From Muraenolepis orangiensis (lineage: Eukaryota > Chordata > Actinopteri > Gadiformes > Muraenolepididae): a DNA stretch of 64,000 nt. The stretch lies in the NCBI GenBank assembly GCA_027704905.1, contig CM051013.1:10968703-11032702 (forward strand), given 5' to 3'. The notes beneath the pieces are model-generated. The model saw nothing but the letters and a program-made list of their open reading frames with translations, had not been told where the DNA came from and made no database searches. The position numbers were made by a program, and so were the translations under genes. Below, piece by piece: positions 59,765 through 64,000 of this stretch. Each line of letters opens with the position of its first letter. Position 1 is the first letter of the stretch.

Positions 59765-60435
59765 AATTAACTCCCCTTACATTGTGTGGGTCTGGCAAGA
59801 TGTTGATGTGCCGTCTGAGAATGTTCCTTCAGGACAGTGAAGGCACTCTGTGTCATTATCTGCTGTTCCTGTACACAAATATAAACATGTTTACATGTTT
59901 CATTGAAACACAATCACTTTGTGACCACATTTATTCTCAGATGGGCTGTCTCTATTTTAATTGTTGACACCAACCTCTTTGACTGATGTATTGACCAGGA
60001 CTACAAGTCAGACGGTGGTTCTGAGCTGCCAAACATCCACCTCCACTGGGGTCAACACAGAAGTATCCGTCCCGGGTCTCACACAGGGCATCTGATGTTA
60101 ATGTACACGACTTCTTCTCCTTCAGGCCGAGACCTGTCAACCACAACGCAGTTACTGACAGACCCGAGTGTGCACAACTTCTCCAGACTGAGCTACACCA
60201 CTAAAATGAATAGACATGAACAACACAATGTTCTTAGAAACAGTACATTTTGCATTGGACGGTATTTCCATCAAATAATAATAATAATAAATATACCTGG
60301 GTCACACCGTGTACAGTTAGAACACTGCTTCAGTCTATTCAGGTATTCATCCCTGGGACAAAAGGGTGATGCAGTACTAGAAACGTAATAAGCATTAGAA
60401 ACTGCACACATTGTGAGCATGAAATGCAAGAACAT
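59075..60435 (-). pseudogene. tnfrsf14-like: TNFRSF14/HVEM-like receptor, copy E (diverged; CRD1 collapsed)
   Basis: Exons: 60,297-60,435, 59,975-60,133, 59,781-59,868, 59,345-59,502, 59,230-59,249 and 59,075-59,117. Borders are GT-AG and phases chain. The first exon reads MFLHFMLTMCAVSNAYYVSS, then PFCPRDEYLNRLKQCSNCTR, which joins the CPxDEY start of CRD1 directly to the NALKQCSNC end of CRD2, losing some 40 residues and several cysteines. A degenerate homologue of the usual start exon (MAVIVWQPGV..., stop after 18 codons) lies at 60,562-60,618. Exon 3 is identical to copy A. Exon 4 has LHCPEGTFSDGTSTSC. The transmembrane segment differs (IAVVLGMSAGVILVVVL), as does the basic tail (KTRLMERRMRQLSIG). 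It may still be expressed as a short receptor; pseudogene is the safer call. Confidence 0.6.
59703..59760. repeat. (TA)n microsatellite in receptor intron 4, copy E
   Basis: About 58 bp of TA, at the position of the CA array in copies B and D, close to the exon 4 donor. Confidence 0.95.
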
Positions 60436-60659
60436 GCTTGCTCAGTTTGGATGAGCTTCAACCGTCAAACTGTTGAACAAAGTATGGCAGCAACATTTTG
60501 TGGTTGTGTGTCAGTGCATGTCTTGTTTTTTTATGATGACATAATATGGTTTATTGTTTTATCATGTCTTCATTCTAAATGTATGGGCCACACCTGGCTG
60601 CCATACAATCACTGCCATGCGGTAACAGACTGCTTCTGGAAGTTCTGAAATATCTGGGG

Positions 60660-62110
60660 AGAGAAAAAACATACAATACGCAGCAGTTAATAAATGTAAT
60701 AAGTTTTCAATTTTTTAAATTTGACCAAATGTATGAGTACTTTTCATCAGACACATATATAGATCATCTGTACCACATTTCCTGTCATTTGGACTGGTGA
60801 TTATTTAAGATTTTTGAAGTTTTCCCCAAACTTTCACCGTACAGAAACATGTATCCAGACAGACCTTATGGGGGCAAGAGGTCAGCATGTACGGTATATA
60901 TACTAAGTTATGTCTATCTGGGCAGCGGGGTTAAGCATTTTACTTTGACTGCAAATGATAGCGCCCCCTATGGGCGAAGTGGTACCAAACCTTTTGGAGT
61001 CCTGCTTACAGGGAGTATTCATTGCTTGGCTTTCGGTCACACAATGTGTGAACTATGGTTGAATTAAAGGTGCACTATTTATCTTCTAAAGGTAGTGCCG
61101 CCTATGGTCCGATCTGGACATGCTTTGAACTGATTAAAGTTGACCCATGTGCATGTTTGACCTCAATCACCTTCATCTTACTTGACCAATCAGAGGCTTC
61201 ACCCTTAACCGTCCAAAAGCTGGCTCACTGAAATCGGAAATTAGGCTAGGAACTAGGAACCATTTTAATGAATGTTGGTATGATAACATCCTCATGGAGA
61301 CACAGTCCCTTCTGGGCTGGGTTCTAGGCATGGGACCCCAATTTGGTGTTGATTGGATTTAGCGTTAAGGAGATATGCCGGTTTCCTGTCAAAGTGGTGT
61401 TCTGCATGTTTTAAGTCTCGGGGGGCCATACGGTTTCGAATTTCGAGGTTTTGCAGATAATTATTTCTGGTAGGTGGAAGTCCCTGGTCTTGTAGCAAAG
61501 TTATAGGCAAAGAGAAGCCGCATCATTTGACACCTTTGTGAGCGTAGGCCAAATGGTAAAGATGTGGCCTTTAAAGTAGCAACTTTTACTCACTAGTGGT
61601 GCTAGAGACTGGGTCTGTTTGGTTCCGCTTTAGATTTAGATGTACGGTTCTGGGTGAATGTGTACATTTCGGTGAGCCAGGGAACATGCTGACCTAGTAA
61701 ATGTGGCAGAATAATACTAATTCAACTGGCAATAACAATAGGTGCCTGCACCTTTCGGTGTTTGACACCTGAATATAAAGTATATCACAAGGAATGCATG
61801 GAATGCAGACAACTGCAGGCCTTTGTCTTGGAAGCACTTCCATTAGTTGTTGCTTGTTTATTGGAAGATAAAAAAAACAAAAAGCAAAACACAGCTGATT
61901 TGGTTTTCTGCTATGCTGGTTTAAATTAGAAAAACGTTTGACTTGCTTTTTGTTGATCTGGTTTTGGCTTTGTTGTTTTTCCGTGATTGCCCTGGGTGAA
62001 AGTAGGTATGGCACTATCAACTATCACTATTGTTAAACATGCTATGGTTTTGTACACAACCTTAACTAAACTAATGACAAATATAATGATGAGGATATCA
62101 TATTTGACTT
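60660..62110. other. 5' flank of copy E, no gene seen
   Basis: No supportable coding frame. 60,950-61,100 contains CGCCCCCTATGG and GTGCCGCCTATGG phrases, possibly from a repeat, but no boundary could be set. Confidence 0.45.
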
Positions 62111-62122
62111 AGAGCATTAAGC

Positions 62123-62377
62123 TTACCTTGACTTAAATTGACAGCGACGTAACATTTCCAGGTACCAGTCGAATCGCACACTTCTGTTTGGCTTTGACAT
62201 GTATGCTAAATGAGGACAGACAGGCCTCCAGGACTGCTCACATTGCTTGCGACAAAAGGTGACTGCTGGCCAGCTGTGGTATTGCAACAGACAATTACCT
62301 GGCAGCAGAAAGCCTTTTCCCCCACACACCCAGTCAGATGCAAACCTCACCCGATTGGGGAGAGCCAACAACAACAA
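62123..62377 (-). CDS. Possible exon with strong donor, product unknown
   Basis: A minus frame ends RSVRFDWYLEMLRRCQFKSR and meets AAG|GTAAGC at 62,126. Six cysteines lie in 84 codons. The segment TTCGACTGGYACCTGRAAATGTTAC also occurs in the repeated 3' module of units B, X and D (for example 4,319-4,343). It could be an exon of a duplicated gene or a shared repeat. Confidence 0.25.
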   Translation of the reverse strand: MLLLALPNRVRFASDWVCGGKGFLLPGNCLLQYHSWPAVTFCRKQCEQSWRPVCPHLAYMSKPNRSVRFDWYLEMLRRCQFKSR

Positions 62378-62916
62378 CCATAGTATCTGTTGGTTTAACA
62401 GCTGGTTTAAGCAGCCTCACCCAGCCCCAGTCAGGCTGAATAGGCTCTGGGGCTGTGTGAGGCTGCACACCTGTGGGGCATGAGAGTCAAGGCACACAGA
62501 TAAACAAGCCATCACCACACGGACTCAGGGAGAGCTCGGAAGCCGCTGGCCACGGGTGTAGCAGGGCACCCTGCCACACGCCACTTAAGTGGCTTTCTAC
62601 TCACAGGACGCAGGTAGATGTCGTAACCGGTTTATTGGAGAGTTGGCAAGACGTGCGCAAACACGTCAGCGCTCTCTCCATTGTGTGTGCAGGTGGCTGG
62701 TTTAACCTGTGTGCCTTGATTATTGTCATTTGCCAAAGGTGTGCAGCAGGCCCCAGAGTCTAATCAGCCTGACTCCGGCCAGGTGAGGCTGCTTAGACCA
62801 GCGGCCTCTGTGGCGGTGATAAAGAACTGCACTGCATTGTTAGAACTGCCCTCAGTCGCTGTAATGACGTACACAAACACAAACACACATGGAGCAGATT
62901 GGGGTATGTACTGTCT

Positions 62917-63095
62917 GTTCCTGACCCCTGGTGTAGTGACTAGTCTGTTCCTGACCCCTGGTGTAGTGGCTAGTCTGTTCCTGACCCCTGGTGTAGTGAC
63001 TAGTCTGTTCCTGACCCCTGGTGTAGTGGCTAGTCTGTTCCTGACCCCTGGTGTAGTGGCTAGTCTGTTCCTGACCCCTGGTGTAGTGGCTTTCC
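62917..63095. repeat. 30-bp minisatellite, six units
   Basis: Unit CTGTTCCTGACCCCTGGTGT plus AGTGRCTAGT, repeated six times with only an A/G alternation. It is in a plus frame giving SLFLTPGVVT/A repeats, but nothing around supports a gene. Confidence 0.95.
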
Positions 63096-63414
63096 TGTTT
63101 GTGGGTCTAGATGTTTGCAACACAAGTTACCCAACAGCCTTGTTGTACCTGAAAACACATGGTCATAGTTATAGGCAATCCACTTGGAAATATCAACTTT
63201 GCTTGTGTATTATGCAGAGGTGGGAAGGAACAAATACTTTGCTGTGCTTAAGTCGATTGTTCAGGTATCTGTACTATACCTGCCCAAATGCAACATGAAC
63301 AGCCAATCACGCAACAAAATAGACATGTACGTTGTTGACGCTGCACCCTATGGAAAGCCATATGATGCAGAAAGCGCCGCCCATTTGACGCGTTAAAAGT
63401 GACCAAAACTGTGT

Positions 63415-63552
63415 CCAGAACGCCATTCAAACTGCCATAACGCCGTCCAGGCCGTCGAAACTGCCAGAAGGCCGTCCAGAAGGCCGTCCATTCTGCCAAA
63501 AGAACGCCGTCCAGAACACTGCCCAAAGGGTCACCGTTCTGGACGGCGTTCT
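63415..63552. repeat. GCCGTCCA repeats ending in a 17-bp hairpin
   Basis: Several GCCGTCCA/GCCATNCAA units precede the perfect inverted pair AGAACGCCGTCCAGAAC (63,501-63,517) and its complement (63,536-63,552), with an 18-bp loop. Confidence 0.9.
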
Positions 63553-63867
63553 CTAATATGGTAATGAGCCCTGTGGTTTTCACAGCAATCAGTTTTCACC
63601 AAATCAGTGAAGAACGAGTTAATCGCTGATCTTCTTCGGATCTACCTATTCTGCCATGTTTGTCTTGCTACTTGTTTTCTTATCCTAAAGAAAACCCCAA
63701 ATATGCCACTATGTTATATATTTGTACATTTTTACATTTTCACATTTGTACTGTACTTACCGTACTGTGCACACCCACTGTATAGGAGTAAATTGAGACA
63801 ATACAGACATATTGCCTTTATGTATGTGTGCAGTGAAATTTTAAGAAAGGGATTATTTTTGTAAGTG

Positions 63868-64000
63868 GCCCATGTGAGAATGCTGTTCATAGACATCAGC
63901 TCAGCATTTAACACCATCATCCCCTCCAAACTCATCTTCAAACTTGGTGACCTCATGAAAACCAAGAACCTTGACATCAACCCCTCAGTTTGTTACTGGT
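63868..64000 (+). mobile_element. L2-clade LINE RT fragment, cut by window edge
   Basis: The plus frame reads MLFIDISSAFNTIIPSKLIF and NLDINPSVCYW, the RT palm motif A region of an L2-type LINE. It begins abruptly near 63,868 and continues past the window. Confidence 0.8.

Noticed and set aside
62917..63095. A coding gene with SLFLTPGVV repeats
   Set aside because: The frame is created by a 30-bp minisatellite; no splice sites, start context or homologous protein support it.

Overview
The window is vertebrate genomic DNA, almost certainly from a teleost fish. It has spliced receptor genes with GT-AG introns and no operons. It is saturated with transposable elements of the fish type (L2-clade LINEs, L1-like LINE, Ty3/gypsy, Ty1/copia, several hAT families, tRNA-derived SINEs) and has very long CA and TA dinucleotide arrays. 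The species cannot be fixed from the sequence.

The host-gene content is a tandem array of TNF-receptor-superfamily genes of the TNFRSF14 (HVEM)/CD40 type, all on the minus strand. Copy A (1-681) runs off the left edge. Copies B (7,235-8,948), C (26,381-27,911) and D (38,284-39,856) each have seven recognisable coding exons with matching phases: signal peptide, cysteine-rich domains over four exons, a transmembrane exon and two short cytoplasmic exons. Copy E (59,075-60,435) is diverged and has a damaged first cysteine-rich domain. An orphan 5' flank at 16,985-17,440, together with a 3' flank block at 12,709-16,110, marks a sixth copy whose coding part is gone. The last cytoplasmic exon is uncertain; a proline/cysteine-rich open frame with 24-bp repeats lies 3' of B and D and is missing from C.

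Layout. 0-3.7 kb: copy A and its 5' flank, carrying a gypsy leader remnant and an LTR. 3.7-10.8 kb: copy B unit. 11-22.4 kb: orphan unit, two related non-autonomous hAT elements, a short hAT MITE with exact target duplication, LTRs, and a copia fragment split by an LTR that is itself split by a hAT. 22.4-28.9 kb: copy C unit and a duplicated 0.4-kb segment at its 3' edge. 28.9-32.4 kb: a complete hAT element with an open transposase, an L2 fragment and a copia integrase fragment. 32.7-40.5 kb: copy D unit, the most complete unit. 40.5-46 kb: gypsy pol and LTR, an L2 piece and a ZMYM1-like hAT pseudogene carrying a solo LTR and an 87-bp inverted duplication. 47.9-50.1 kb: a very young internally deleted gypsy element. 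50.4-57.5 kb: LINE copies, one with a 455-residue open reverse-transcriptase frame and one L1-like with intact ORF1 and an RT-less ORF2. 58-64 kb: copy E, minisatellites, a hairpin, and the start of another L2.

The receptor copies are presumed cell-surface co-stimulatory receptors binding TNF-family or Ig-family ligands; copy C has tandem interferon-response-like motifs upstream. The strongest unusual signals are the apparent gene-conversion tract covering exon 3 of copy E, the hypervariable dinucleotide array touching the exon 4 splice donor, the nested and target-duplicated mobile elements, and several near-perfect hairpins.
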